A DNA stretch of 64,000 nucleotides from Eunapius fragilis (GCA_963681505.1 OY811975.1:11554739-11618738); one strand, 5' to 3'. Counted from the stretch's first letter, positions 46,407 through 59,965 are shown. Numbers and translations are program-made. Notes: a model not told the origin generated them from the sequence alone.

Positions 46407-49400
46407 ATTATCTGATACACAAGTTGCGTTCAGTGTAAGGCAGAAACGCCCTAAAACACTAGCAGAAGCAGTTGCTCTAACACTGGAAATGGAGTCGCTT
46501 GCCATAGCTTCAGGCGTGTCTCCGTGCAAAGAGAGCCCTAGGTTGTGTATGGCAGGTACTCAGCTAGACCACAACAAACATTAACGCCAGGGTTTGTTGA
46601 CCACTCTGCTACAGCGAATGGGAAAACTTGAAGACACGCTGGCCGAGGCACGCATGCATATGGGATCCGGGAAGAAAAGGAATGATGTACAGGAGGGACA
46701 CGCTCACAGTGCTACACCCGTGCTGCCTATTAATTCGTCATCTGCTTACAAGATTCCAGCATTCATCAACAACATTCGCGTTAATTTTCTACTGGACACT
46801 GGTGCTGCTGTCTCACTCATTCGTAGAGATGTGTGGGAACAGGTTAACGCGAAGAAACAGCAACAGCTAAGCCCGACCGGACATCACTTGGTGGGGGTAG
46901 ATGGGAGACCATTGAAGATTCTTGGAACTGCTCGAGTTGGCATCAGAATTGGACAGGAACTGTTTTCTGCAGACCTAATCATCTTGGAATCGCTCACAAC
47001 CGATGCTATATTTGGACTGGATTTTCTTCAAGCCAACCAGTGCATCATTGATACCCACAGTAAGCAGATACAGTTTGCTAACAGGAACATGAAGTTGCCA
47101 CTCAGTGTTGCCCTGAATGAAGCAGCTGCCCATGTCACATTGGGGACAACATTACATATACCACCCAGTAGTGAAATTGAAGTGATGGCAAAGGTACAGG
47201 AACCAGCACCATCTACAGGGACATGGATTGTGGAGGGTGCAGCAGCTACCCGTATGCCCATCAGGGTGGCGCATGGATTGGTACAGGTGCGTGGAGATGA
47301 AGTACCGGTGAGACTACTGAACCCATCAACGGAGCCCATTGTAATTCACAAAGGGACCTGGATTGCCACAATGGAACAGGTTCATCCAGCAGAACTCTCA
47401 TCTGTAAGAACTGCTATGCCAGCCAACGAACATTCAACACTGAGGGATTGTTTGTCAGAGAAGACTCGTGCAGCATTGTGCAAAGGTGTGGACAAGGTCT
47501 CACGGATGGCGAGAAAAATTCATTTCTCATGCTCCTTCAAGAGTATAGGGATGTCTTTGCTGTTAACAAGAATGACCTAGGCCGGACTAACAAACTGCAA
47601 CACTCTATCTCCACAGGAAATTCCCATCCCATTCGTCAACCGCTTCGACGTATTCCTGCTGCTAGGTGGGAGGAGGCAAGGAAGATGCTTGACGACATGC
47701 TTGATAAAAACATCATTCAGCCATCTGTTAGCCCTTGGGCATCTCCAGTGGTATTGGTTCCTAGGAAAGATGGCACACTTCGATTTTGTGTGGACTACCG
47801 GCAACTGAACTCGATCACCTCTAAATATGCGTATCCTCTCCCACGTATAGATGAAACATTAGACACCCTTGCTGGGTCAGTGTGGTTTACCACATTGGAC
47901 TTGATCAGTGGGTATTGGCAGGTGGAAGTCAAGCCAGAAGATTGTGAGAAAACAGCTTTCTGTACCAAAGATGGCCTCTTTGAGTTTAAAGTTATGCCCT
48001 TTGGCCTCTGTAATGCCCCAGCTACCTTCCAGCATCTTATGGATCTTGTTCTAGCAGGCATGCAGTGGTCGCAGTGTTTGGTCTCTTTGGATGACATCAT
48101 CATACCTGGTTGCAGTGTGAAAGAACACCTCAGGAATGTTGCAAGTGTTCTACAACGGCTTCGAGATGCTGGGTTAAAGCTTCAGCCAGCCAAATGCTCA
48201 TTTTTTCAAAAACAGGTGAAATACCTGGGACATATGATATCCGAAGAAGGAGTTGCTACAGACCCTACAAAGACAGAGAAGGTAAAACAGTGGCCAACAC
48301 CGTCGACAGCCGACGAGGTTCAGCAGTTTTTGGGATTGGCTAGTTATTACCGGCGCTTTATCCAGCACTTTTCAGAGATAGTGAAACCACTGCATCATCT
48401 CACCGAACGCAATGCAAAATTTCTTTGGACAGAAGAATGTGAACTGGCCTTCCAAGAACTCAAACGTCGCTAGATCACTGCCCCCATCTTATCATATCCA
48501 GACTTCTCCAAAGAATTTGTCCTGGACACAGATGCAAGCAACTTTGCACTGGGAGCTGTCCTGTCACAGGTTCAAAATGATGGATCTGAGAGGGTAATTG
48601 CATATGGTAGTCGCTTGATGACAAAGACAGAGAGAAGGTACTGTGCCACAAGGTGTGAACTTCTTTCTGTAGTCACCTTTGTGAAACAATTTCACCCTTA
48701 TCTGTTAGGTCACCACTTTAAGCTTCGGACGGACCATGGGTCCCTTGAATGGCTGAAAAACTTTAAAGAACCCGAAGGACAGTTAGCGCGCTGGTTGGAG
48801 AGACTTCAACAATATGATTTCACCATCATCCATCATCGAGGTCGAAAGCACTGTAATGCTGATGCAATGTCCCGGATACCCTGTTCACAGTGTGGCAGAA
48901 GTGAGACCAGTCTCAATGAAGAGGAATTGTCTTGCATCTCAATGGTGGTGGTAAGGCCTCAAAAGGTGGTGAATGCACTATGAGAAAGCTACAATTGGAG
49001 GATAGTGAGATTGGCCCACTCCTCTTGGCTATGGAGGCTGGAGTTAAGCCTGATCTCTCTACAGTTCAAGGCTATACTATAGAGGGCAGAAGACTATTCC
49101 AGCTGTGGGACCAGTTGTATGTGCATAAGGACATCCTATGGAGAAGGTTTGAGAACAAAGATGGAAGAGAAAGCATTGCGCAGTTGGTTGTCCCTAGAGT
49201 AGCCAGGGAGAATATTCTGAGTGAGATTCACAGCAGTTTAACTAGTGCACACTTAGGGAAACAGAAGACATTATCCCGGTTAAAAGAGCGATTTTATTGG
49301 CCTGGACATTACAATGATGTGACTGACTGGTGCAAGAGGTGTGTTGTCTGCTCAAGAAGGAAGAGCCCAGTGCCAAGGAATCAAGCTGCACTTCAACCTG

Positions 49401-50860
49401 TCAAGGCTGGTTATCCTCTCCAGATTGTGGCTACAGATATCCTCGGCCCTCTACCCAAAAGCAAGAATGGGAATGTGTATGTGCTGGTGGCGTCAGACTA
49501 CTTTACACGTTGGGCAGAGGCATATGCTATACCCAACCAGGAGGCTGAGACAGTTGCCAAGAAGCTGACCAATGAAATGTTTTGTCGGTTCTCTATACCT
49601 TAACAGCTACATTCCGACCAAGGTCGACAATTTGAATCCAAACTGATATCTGAAATGTGCAAAGTATTGAAGATCTGCAAAACACGTACCACACCATATC
49701 ACCCACAAGGTGATGGATTAGTTGAACGGTTCAACCGGACTCTGATAAGTATGTTGGCAACTGCTACTGCAGACCACTCACTGAACTGGGAGGAGTGTCT
49801 TCCTAAGGTGTGTTTTGCATATAACACTAGCGTTCAGGCCTCTACAGGACATACACCTTTCTACCTTATGTTTGGGAGGCAAGCCAAATTGCCGGTGGAC
49901 CTCATGTATGGCCTGGAGAATACACCAGAAGTCGAGCTCCCAGAGTACATAGCGAATTTGAAAAGAACATTTCAAAAGCATATGAAACTGCTTGGGAGCA
50001 TATTGGAGAAAAACAACAGTTCCAGAAGGAGCTGTATAACCAGAAAGTCCATGGATTACCATTTCGCATAGGAGACCTTGTCTGGTTATATGTTCCAGCA
50101 GTCAAAAAAGGAAGATCGAAGAAGTTGCATCTGCCATGGGATGGCCCATATAGGGTCATTAAGAGGCTTTCAGATGTTAACTATCGCATTCAGGCAACCA
50201 TTGGTCGTCGGAGACGTCTGGTCGTTCACTTCAACCGACTGAAGAAATGCTCATCCGTTGTGGAGGCACATGACAGTAGAACTGGAAATGAAGATTTATC
50301 GACTGATAAGAGACCACAGGAAGCAACTAAATTGCCTGTTCCATCAGACAGGGGACTTACGTTGGTGGATGATGATGAAGGGGATGAAATGGTGGCACCT
50401 CAAGGGGAGAGACATCCTGATGCTCAACCCCACAGACAGGAGGCAGTAGACCTTCCTCAGGACGAAAACATACGACCTCAAGAAATACAAGAGGAGTTAC
50501 TTCCTGATGCCCAACCCCCCAGACAGGAGGCAGTAGTCCCTCCTCAGGCAGCCTTCAACAATATTAAACAACGCTATCCTTCGAGAAATAGACACCCCCC
50601 AGATTATTTCTAATACTGGGGCGTATTCTTTCACAAAGGGGGGCTGTGTAGAGCTGGACATAATCAGAACATACTGTGCTAATCAGTTATGTGCTGCCAG
50701 GCAATTAGTCAGAACGATCTAGAACATTCTATGTTGTAGGTATATATATAGAGAGTGTAATCTTGTTGGAGCGTCTCTTGGTATGAATTCATGAACTACA
50801 TTACATTTCATTGATTTTTATTCATACCCGATTATGAGCCGTATAGCATGTTAAGTTATC
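46407..50860 (+). mobile_element. Gypsy (Ty3) LTR retrotransposon 2, broken
   Basis: Plus-strand parts in order: a gag remnant (to about 46.59 kb), protease with FLLDTGAAVSL (about 46.78 kb), and reverse transcriptase with FCVDYRQLNSITSKYAYPLP and the VSLDDII active site (47.7-48.2 kb). RNase H (48.5-48.9 kb), integrase with its zinc-binding and catalytic regions (49.2-50.0 kb), and a GPY/F-type C-terminus with a duplicated PDAQPxRQEAV segment (50.1-50.6 kb) follow. A purine tract (about 50.63-50.645 kb) leads into a putative 3' LTR starting near 50.645 kb (TGTAGAGCTGGAC), of uncertain end. No 5' LTR is present; the 5' end is cut off at the foldback element. The element carries a few breaks and is a fossil. 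Confidence 0.85.
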
Positions 50861-50869
50861 CATCGTGAT

Positions 50870-51280
50870 ATGAGAGGGAGGTTGTAAAGGTACGACATAC
50901 CTTTGAGTGACCTTAACTCTTTTCGCCGAGCGAGATGCACGTTCAGGACTATGGCAATATCGCTGTCTTTTTTCAGGATCTGTACCTTGCACGTGAAGGC
51001 ATTTTGAAATAAAAAAAAAACTACTTCACTAAGTTACAAAGAGCGTCAAACTTACAACGATCGAAAAACAAGAATGATAATAGTACGCACGTGCACGTTA
51101 TTATAACCGCCCAGTTAATTACCACTACGTGTAGTGCCCAGACCATACACATTTGATTACATAATGTATACTGCTAGTACTTCGTATAAAGAGCGAAGTA
51201 GGACCTACCCGAGTCTTGTCAGTGCAGTAAGCTTAACTATACGTGATTTGCTAACACAACCACCGATATATGTCATGTAG
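50870..51280. other. No gene recognised
   Basis: Nothing supported besides scattered short palindromes. Confidence 0.35.
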
Positions 51281-51284
51281 CCTC

Positions 51285-51954
51285 GAGACGTTTTGACCAC
51301 AGAAGCGAGAATGCCAACGAATTCTGAAGCCATTGGTGTAATTTTCATTTCTTAAAAGTGTTCCTATCCCGAGTTATGCGTGGTCAAGAACAAGAACAAG
51401 AACAAGAAGAACGAGAAATACGTGGGACTGGGTACGAGTTTCGAAAATTGTTTTGTTCTCTCATAGATTGAATACCTTACGGTACACGGTAGATTGAATA
51501 CCTTACGGTACGGGATCGGAAACGCAATATCTAACGCCATAGAGTCGCGTGTTCTATCATCGTTTCGCATGAATCTAATTAAGTTCGCGCGGGCTTTCTT
51601 GGTGTGAAACTGTAGAATCGGGCAAGACGAAGACATCAGAAGGTAAAAGAGACAGATCACGATTCCCTAAAGTCTTGAGATGGTTTTTAACTCTTTTGGT
51701 TCGTTCACAAAAAATATATCTAAAGCTTTAGAATGCGTGTAAGTTCCGTAAGGTCTTCAATCTATGGTTCTCTACAACCACGCGGTTTTGTGACATCAAA
51801 CAAACACGAAACTGCTTGTTGTTGCCTTCTTGTACGACGGCGATAACAAGGTAAGCCATCCGCTCGTCGGGAGTCTTGTTAGAAGCGGGTCGCGTTTTTT
51901 TAATGACTTCATAATCGGGGTCAAATCCTATATGAGAGTTACAACGTAACTCTC
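51285..51954 (-). repeat. Hairpin-headed dispersed repeat, copy C (inverted)
   Basis: On the minus strand it begins with a perfect 9-bp stem (GAGAGTTAC / GTAACTCTC, loop GTT, plus-strand 51934-51954), then ATATAGGATTTGACC. An open stretch (51942 to 51728) encodes HIGFDPDYEVIKKTRP, then NKTPDERMAYLVIAVVQEG and NRVVVEN, the best-preserved version of the peptide seen decayed in copies A and B. It is interrupted by about 300 bp carrying a duplicated TAGATTGAATACCTTACGG. It then resumes with a GAACAA repeat (51389-51415) and the core ACCAATGGCTTCAGAATT near 51.32-51.34 kb. Confidence 0.7.
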
Positions 51955-51964
51955 GATACATACG

Positions 51965-52690
51965 GCACATTAATCAAATTTGTATGGTTAATATTTTCGG
52001 GATTACAGGTCTGCGCATGCGTACAGCATTTGAGAAGACATGATCAGGTCGGTGATATTCAACGGCCTACTTTTTATGTAGGTCCGCTACTCAAGGAGGT
52101 TCAGTTGAGACGGAAATGCTATCCGTAACAGAGTTATGAAATTAAGTCCGCCTCACTGAATCATCTTGTGGGTAGCCGACCTGATTCAAACACGTAGAAA
52201 GTTGGCCGTGTAAGCGTAGGAAGAAAAAGATGTAGCAGATTCTCCCTTTGTGTTTTATCAGTGTGTCTATTAATAACGTAAATCTTCCTTCTCTTTGTTT
52301 CTAGCTTGGATCGAATACTTATTGAACGTATAGCTTGGAGCACTAGTACAGACGGACTGCTTTTAAGGTAAGGCGAGGGGAGCGAGGCGGGTGTTATTGC
52401 TGTGTACGTTGTGGCACGCTAAGTTTCTATATGGAGCCCACCGAGTATATTTTGAGGCGTGGGGAGGGGGCGCAAAGAGCGGATTCATGTGTAAGCTCCT
52501 TTTAGATGTTGCCCGCGAGAAATGGGTTTTCATACAAGATGTAGACGCTCCCTCCTTAAACATCCTGCCACCCCATGACTTGACAACAAACTTTGTGCAG
52601 CGTCACCTGTGCACGCAGCAAGCTTATAGCACACACACAACATATAGAGGTAACAAAGAACAGGCACACAAACACACATGCATCCAACAA
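51965..52690. other. No gene recognised
   Basis: Possible non-coding flank of the DIRS-type element to the right. Terminal repeats could not be identified. Confidence 0.35.
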
Positions 52691-52699
52691 AAACAAATC

Positions 52700-55600
52700 T
52701 CTACACGCCCAGGCTTTTAGACACTGAGAGCCTCCGCTCCACAGAATCCTTAACATAGCCATCCTTAGCAGACTCTGACCTCCAACGCCCATGGCGCTTG
52801 AACAGTCTAACTGGCACCCCAGCATTAGCTGCAGCTGTTGCTCCACCCGCTCGCAAGCTATGCATGCCAAACAACTTGGGGTCCATGCCCAATTGCTCAA
52901 TCTTGGCCAACAACAACTCTCTCAAGCGACTAACTCAAACCACCCCCTTTTCTTAAGCACTCGCCCTTCTTACTAGATACAATAGCTCTAAACAAGTTAT
53001 CTGACGTGTGAGACAGTCCTGCCATGCTAAAATATTTCTGCATCATACTCACAGGGCATGTGTGTGTGCCAGTACGTGCAATAACAAGGGATGCCCCCTC
53101 CCTGTACTGGTCTGTTTTACTGGATACAATATTAATGACCATGCCTTGCTCCTTAAAGGACACATCCTTAAATCTTAGCTTTATCAACTCATCACAACGG
53201 AGAAACCAGCAAATGCTACCAAGGTAACACACAGCAAGCAGCCTAACATCAGAGAGTGAAGGAGCCGGCCCAGCAGCCTCTGCTATGGCTTGCAACATTT
53301 CTATGGACACTGGCTCCTTCCTAACCTTAGGCTTGCTTAGTATTCGTCTCAAACCCTCAAACACTGACTGGACTAACGGTGACTCTGTAGGTGACTCTAT
53401 ACCCGCCATCTTATGCACCCATGCCAGTGCATGCACCACCTCTTCTACTGCTGACCTAGAATGCTTGGCTGTATTAAGATGCTGCACATACAGCGCCAGG
53501 TGCATACCCTTTACGGGGAAGTTGGTACTATTTCCATTGACTCTGCCCATACCTTCCACCTGAAACGCACCAAGGTATTTCTTAGTAGTGCTGTCAGCCC
53601 TACCACTTCGCACAACATCAGGCAATCCAGCTGCAAGTTGCTGTAGTTCTAGCTTCTGCAGGTCACGAAGTCACCTGCAGAAAATGTCTATATAGCGGGA
53701 GGGAAAACAGCTAAGCCAACATAATTGAGAATTACCCCCCCCCCCCCCACCCCACCCCCAGGTGTTACCCTAACCACATAGCCCAGGCTGTGCTCATCAA
53801 CCTGCTGTTGATGCCAAGCCCTCCAGACTACTGCCTGTCACCGCTAGTCACAACTGACCCCTGACTGCCAGGCTGTACATATCTGCACACACACAACAAG
53901 TGTCTCATCTTCGCTGGCCATACGTACCTGCCCCAGACTGCCAGACAAAGTAGCATTACTATAATGCTATAACCAGGTGCCCCGGTACGCGTCCTAACAC
54001 TTCAAATCCTTACTGAAGTCCAAACGCAATGCAAACACTGCTGAATTGGGTGCCTTTCCATTAAACAGCACCCAGGGCAAAATGTCTCTACCTCCATAGG
54101 CAATGGCAGGTAGTCTACCACGAATGTTGCAAACCCCTCCCCTCTTGGACAGAGGAGTGGCCAGTAGGGTACACTTTCCCAACATGGCACCACCAGGTTT
54201 CCCAATGCCCTACACCCCTCAGCGTGTCTCAACACTCTAGGGATAAGCACAGGTGGGGGACACCACCAGTTGTTTTCACCACTCCAATTCACTGTGAAAG
54301 CATCCACTGCCTCCCTTCCCGGGCACGTATAACGCGAGTTACATCTGGGTAACTGCATGTTGTAATGGCTTGCAAATCTGTCTACAGTATGGGGGCCCCA
54401 TAACTCCTCCACCCATGCAAACACATACCAATCATCATAGTCCACTATACGGCTGATATAGTCCGCTATCTCGTTTTGCTTCCTTGGGATCCACTCAGGC
54501 TCTATGTGTATTGCACGGCTCATACAGAGTACAAATATCTGTATGGCTACATCCTGCAAGCAACATTTACCACTACCCACTGTCAATATGCGCACTACAT
54601 TTTGATTATCAGTAAACCATCGGATGCGGAAACTATTGAGCCTGTCGGCAACTGCTTGCAACACTCATTTTACCACTACTAATTCCCGCCATGTAGAGCT
54701 CTGCTTGGCCTCTTCAAGCAACCAGACACCATTAGCAACATGCATCCCATGCTCCACCGTATACCCACCATAACCTGTGCTGCTGGCATCTGAGTACACA
54801 ACCCTCAACACCCCAGGGTTATGCCAAATTGGTTGTGCATTAAAATCATGCAATGATTCTGCCCAGAACTCCAATTCTGTCCTAGCGCCCACTGATAACT
54901 CTAGCAAAGAGCACCATGCTGACCTTGTCTGGAGCAGTGCATACATACTTCTAGTCATAAACCTGGATATTGGCCCCAGTGCCAATCCCATTGCAATAAT
55001 TTTACCTATAAGGCTTGCTAGGCACCTAGCATTAAGCGTATTGGCATCTAACACTGCCCCCAAATTTTTCTTGAGTGTATCAACTTTCTTAACTGGTACT
55101 GAAATGCATCCCTGTTCCAAATTCACAACAAACCCCAGCCATTGTACTTCATGTGATGGTTGCCATGATGACTTAGATTCATTTACAACTAGCCCCGCAC
55201 TATGCAATGTGCACTATGCAATGTGCTCTGCACCCATTGGCTGGCAGTCCATGCTTCCTCCCTACCCTTCCTCCCTACCACATAACCCATCATCCAAATA
55301 GACTACAGCCTTCAAACCCTTACTGCGCCAATAACGAACTATAGGCCTCATTAAATTGGTGAATGCATATGGAGCAGATGATAAACCAAAAGGCAGTACT
55401 GTGAATGTATAGTACACCTTATCCCAGTGAAAACCCAAGAACCGCCTATGGTGCTTAACAATCTCAATGTGATGATAACCCGACTTTAAGTCAAATGCAA
55501 ACATGCGCTCACCTTTGCTGAATAACCAAGTATGCTGGACTCTACAATTGGATTCTAAAAATGTACATCTTGTAGTTATTCCCCCATGCATGGCATATAT
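52700..55600 (-). mobile_element. DIRS-type tyrosine-recombinase retrotransposon, broken
   Basis: Minus-strand parts in order: reverse transcriptase (about 55.6-55.2 kb) with FAFDLKSGYHHIEI and VVYLDDGL, RNase H region (55.2-54.0 kb) with VVYSDASSTGYGGYT and WFTDNQNV, and a tyrosine recombinase (53.6-52.7 kb) with the C-terminal GMHSLRAGGATAAANAG and HGRW box. Reverse transcriptase followed by a phage-integrase-type recombinase, with no DDE integrase, defines the DIRS/Ngaro order. Split or inverted terminal repeats were not found and the 5' gag region is missing. Several breaks are present; the element is a fossil. Confidence 0.85.
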
Positions 55601-55629
55601 ATTACATTTATAATTACACTATAGCAAAT

Positions 55630-56700
55630 TTTGTATACAAGTCTAAATCACCTCTCAGTGCTACTAGAAATGCTTGCTATCAAAATGCCATTGCTGCAGG
55701 GGGGCTGCGCACACTCTGTCCTTCTCCATCCCCAATATAGGTATGTTATGAACTTGTCTTATCTCGGGTATTACATTTGTGCTTCATCAAATCTTGAAAC
55801 TTTTCATCACTATTCCCTATGCATAGTGGAGTTTGCTTAAGAATGGGATCCGGAAACACTACCACTTTATCCCTTGGAATCCTCACAACAAGTCCCTTCA
55901 ATGCACGTTTTGTGCGACACTGGCAAAGTTTCTAAACTCGTGTCTAGATCTATCACACATTCTGTATTTAGAGAAAGCATTCAGCGTAACTGGAGTATGA
56001 TGTAAATTGAGCACAGGTTTGTACGGCTTAACTTAATAATTTTTAATCTCCTCTATAATACGTATTGACAGCAAACCAACTATCCGTTAGCACGTATTAT
56101 TCATCTAGCTATCTAGAAACCAAGTCTTGTAATTTTGACGACAAAGCTACGGTCGCTATGTCTGAGTTTTGTACCTGGTCAAAAATCAAACTTACGTATT
56201 TCTGGTGAGTGTGACACATTAACAGCGCAAAAACTATACTGTGGTACGTAAAATACTGTGCTCTATCTGCCTAGTTATGGGTGTTGGTGGAGTTGGTAAT
56301 TCAATAAGATAAGCGAACATGGTGATACACATCTTTCATTTCTGCAAAGCAAGATGGCACTGCAATGATATCCATGACATCATTGACCTGGCGCTATCCT
56401 AACGCCGCACTGTTGCGCTGCTTTGTTCGGGCGTAGCGTCTGAGAGTTTCAAAATGGAGACGAAGTGCGCCAAGTCTCGTAACTCCCTTTAGGAAGGTAC
56501 TTAAAACATAACTCTTAACTCTCTGTAATCTGCAATTTATGCTCTATCTTTTCCTGCTCTGTTTGTGCCTCAAGTTAACTTTATGATAGACTTATGGGGG
56601 GCGAGGCGTCAGACTTACCAATTAGCAACTGCCAGGATTGTCCGCTCGACGTTTCGTAGAAATGTATGGTGCATGTGCGCGGTTTCCAATCCCTTACCTC
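55630..56700. other. No gene recognised
   Basis: No supported coding or repeat feature between the DIRS-type element and the second helicase copy. Confidence 0.4.
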
Positions 56701-56710
56701 TAATATCCAT

Positions 56711-57098
56711 GGTCAATCCCTATACCAAAAGCACTCGTTGCTACCATCAGTTTCACTTCGTCATCCTTCCATGCAGCAAAACTGGCCACATTTTTGGAGT
56801 CTTCTTGTTGGCCACTGTACGTGACACATGATATGCTGCTAATTGATAGCATTCCTTTAATTTCCACAAAGAGGTCGACAGCAGGAACGAACACTATTCC
56901 ACGATCTTCCGGTGTGTAATAAGTAACCTTTGACTTAATCCTGCTGACCAATGCATCTATGCCAACATCCGAGCAGATAGACAGAGTACCCAATGTTCCA
57001 CCTATTGGTCGCCTGTTTTACAATGACTGGTGTCCTTCCTGGACCAAAAATGTTGGACAGATCTGAGATGATGATGATCCATGGAGGAGCAGTGGCAG
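56711..57098 (-). pseudogene. RecQ-like helicase copy 2, segment 1 (motif V side)
   Basis: Minus strand gives CSDVGIDALVSRIKSKVTYY, YTPEDRGIVFVPAVDLFVEI and VATSAFGIGID, closely matching copy 1 at 1640-2015. Homology to copy 1 stops abruptly at 56711, so motif VI and the zinc subdomain are lost. A 3-bp deletion near 57060 and an extra 10-15 bp before the TTAA distinguish it from copy 1. Confidence 0.8.
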
Positions 57099-59786
57099 TT
57101 AATCATAGATTGACCGTTCGCTGTTAAACGGTGTGTTAAACCAGTTTAACAGTTACATTATTTGCGTACACGTTTTGTGTTTTCCCTTGTAACTTTATAT
57201 CCGTAAGTGCTGCACTTATTTTAAAGGTATATTTGGTATCTAAAATCATGCATCTACGATAAAAAAGTGCACTAATTCAATATTAGTTAAATTGAGCTCT
57301 GGTAGTGGGATGATAATAAGCTAGTAGTGTTGCTTGAATAACATCTTTGCACATTATATGAAAACTTCATTAAAGGCTACCCTTGTCAGCATTACATAAG
57401 TATATATAGATACATTTAGCAGGTTATACACATGACAATTACTGAATGTTGATATGATGTGTAAGTGCTACAGCTATAATGAGTATATTGTCACACAATG
57501 TGCCTCACTAAGCAGCTGCTTCCCCTCTTTGACGATAGTCCACAAATAGAAACTATCTGCCCACATTCAACATTGGAGCATATTGTACAAAAGTAACTTG
57601 CTAGAGAGCTGCATACAGAACACCTCCTCAATGCTCGATGAGCAGAATTTGTAGACACAGATATCAGGTACTGTGGTAGTTCTTTTAATGGATGAAACTC
57701 ATGAGGCAAGCCACCTGCATTAACATCGGAAGTATCAGAGGATGCAGACAGTCTGTGAGTGTCAGTACTAGTCTTTAGTAATGCCTCTGCAATGTCCTCT
57801 GTAAAATCAGCATGCAACCATTTCTTGCCTTTTGGGTGGAAACTGTACCACATATGGTATGCATCTGTTTCAATTATCCCAAGCAATGTAGACAGTACCC
57901 TGTGGTCCCATCGCTGTGTTGCCCATGCAGTTTCCAAGAACAGACCAGATTGCCTGGCATGGTTATGTAATCAATTATTTTGGCTGAATCGAAGTAGTGT
58001 TCTACGAGCTTGGGCCTCTTCGTGTAATGAAAGTACACTTCTGTACCTTCGTGCTCTTCAGACTCAACCTCACGCCAACGCCTTTTACCATGTGGGTTGC
58101 CCTCTAGTGTTGTGTTGTGTGTGGATATGAAGTGTTTCCGAGTTGAATCAATCCAGCCACAAGCAATGTATGAATGCCCATTGATTGAAGCAGTGAGAAC
58201 ATGATGGTCACCTGGCTCATTGTACTCGAGTTCATTAAAATACTTCATTGGGAACTTGGTAGTAGCAGTTTTGACTAAGCCAGTGAAATGCAGGCCATAC
58301 TTTCTACAGGCTTCAGCCGTTGTGACGCTGGCAAACGCTGAGTCAGCATTAACGACTCTACCAGAACCATGCCATGGCTCTGTGAGTCTCAAGACTTGAG
58401 CCGTACCTGCTTTTTTCCATTCCTGCATGAATTTCTTTGTCGCCATCTCTTCCTTCCCTTCTTGGATTTCAAGAGCAATGATGACCTGAGTTTGAGAGCA
58501 CGCTGCATCCTTCAGTTCGGCTCCAACTCCTTTTGGTTTTCTTTTTATCTTTGTCACATGCGGCATCCCATCTGAGCAGTAATTTCCATCCTTACCTCTC
58601 CAAGCACTTATGCTCTCATCCACGCAGATGCTCCACGATGGGTAAAAAGTCTCTGCTCTACGCTTAATAAACCCATCGACTAGCCTACGTACTGGTGCCC
58701 ATCTATCCTGAGTACTTTCAAACTCTTCTGGAGGGCAAAATCTTAAGTATCGAAGCAGTACTTCAAACCTTTGTCGTGAGATCCCATAGCGACTTCCAAA
58801 TCTGGGAGCAGGGAAAATTCCATCTTGAAGACTCCACAGGTCACGCCTTTTGCTGGTGGTGCGTGTGAGGGTGTAGATGATACCTAGAAGCCGCCAGAAC
58901 TCTGCCTCATCCATTTTCTTTTTCTTGATTGGCTTTGCAATTCCACTCCACATCAGTATGTCCGGCACCATTTGAGTTGGAAAGGATATCTTAAAATACT
59001 GAATAGCAATTCTTTCTGCAGCACAGCAGTCATCAACCCATAGAAGTTTTGCACTAAACCGTGGCTGGATCCTTACATCATCTGATACACAGTCACAGAT
59101 GTGCCACTCTACACCTTGGCACACAATTACATTCTCACTTCTCTGCTCTGAGTCAATGCCATCATTGTCTATCTCCGGTTGCCCATTGATATCACCAGCA
59201 TCGAATGCTTCCCCCTCTCCTAGATGGTCTTCCCCGCCTTCAATCTCGTTCACTTCATCTCTAGCTTCAGCATTGGCAGTATAATCAGCAGAACTTGATG
59301 TAGCCACTAAGTCCCCAACATCCTTGTCAGGTTCACTGTCAACAACTACTGTCAGAGCTCTAGCGCTCAAATCTACAACTTTGTTTAACGATGCAAAGCT
59401 GATCCGCCATTTTCGGCTTCGCCCGAAACCTACCTGTTCATTTATGATGCCATAAGCTAGCTTGTTCTTCCAGCCTGCACCATATCGTGCTTTTGCAGCT
59501 CTCTCACCAATAACAGCCTTTGAAGAGGCACAAACTTTGACTCCAACAGCGAGCCCTTTTGCCATGTTAATTGAAATTACCAATGGCGGCAAAAGAAGTG
59601 GGTTGAGTGAATTTGCGTGTAACGCAACAACAAGCGAGAATTCGCCTAGGACTGGTGTGGCGCTAAAACCTAATAGATATCTGGATACGACAACAGTGCT
59701 GTTGTAGAACACAACCACCTTTTATACAGTGTAATAGACACTGGAAAAGTGTTAAACCGGTTTAACACCGGACAATCTATGATTAA
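57099..59786 (-). mobile_element. piggyBac DNA transposon 2 with TTAA duplications
   Basis: TTAA at 57099-57102 and 59783-59786 bounds a 2680-bp element with ends TCATAGATTG (left) and CAATCTATGA (right), both followed inward by CCG and a TTAAACCGGTTTAA-type palindrome. The uninterrupted helicase copy 1 has a single TTAA at the same place (GGAGTTAAAAGCAC), which confirms the empty site. Confidence 0.95.
57491..59565 (-). pseudogene. piggyBac-like transposase (DDE_Tnp_1_7), near complete
   Basis: The chosen start is the ATG at 59565 (MAKGLAVGVKVCASS). An acidic segment (about residues 85-150) precedes the catalytic region with FWRLLGIIYTLTR, FEVLLRYLRFCPPEE, WSICVDESISAWRGK (first Asp), RVVNADSAFASVTTAEACRK (second Asp) and VEHYFDSAKIIDYI (third Asp region). 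The frame runs open to 57874. The C-terminal part (WDHRVLSTLLGIIETDAYHM and the Cys-rich finger RRCSVC, YFCTIC) lies in another frame to 57491. One frameshift near 57.93 kb (or an unseen small intron) separates them. Full length would be about 690 residues. Apart from this it is well preserved, so the insertion is fairly recent. Confidence 0.88.
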
Positions 59787-59965
59787 AAGCACAAGAGGCA
59801 TGGGCACGAATGCCAGTTGAGGAAGTTGACGAAATGTTGGTCGAAACTGGCATTGCGTGCTGAAAAGATGGGCTTCATCTACAAAGATTGTGCCCAAACG
59901 TTTCTTACAATACAGTTGCATCAGTTGTTCCCTGACTGCCACACTGGTTACTGCTGCTTCTGGCG
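59787..59965 (-). pseudogene. RecQ-like helicase copy 2, segment 2 (DEAH side)
   Basis: Minus strand gives MAVREQLMQLYCKKRLGTIF, VDEAHLFSTQ, FRPTFRQLPQLAF. Motif II keeps the DEAH that is changed to DEAR in copy 1. It continues on the far side of the Gypsy insertion at 63955. Confidence 0.85.
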
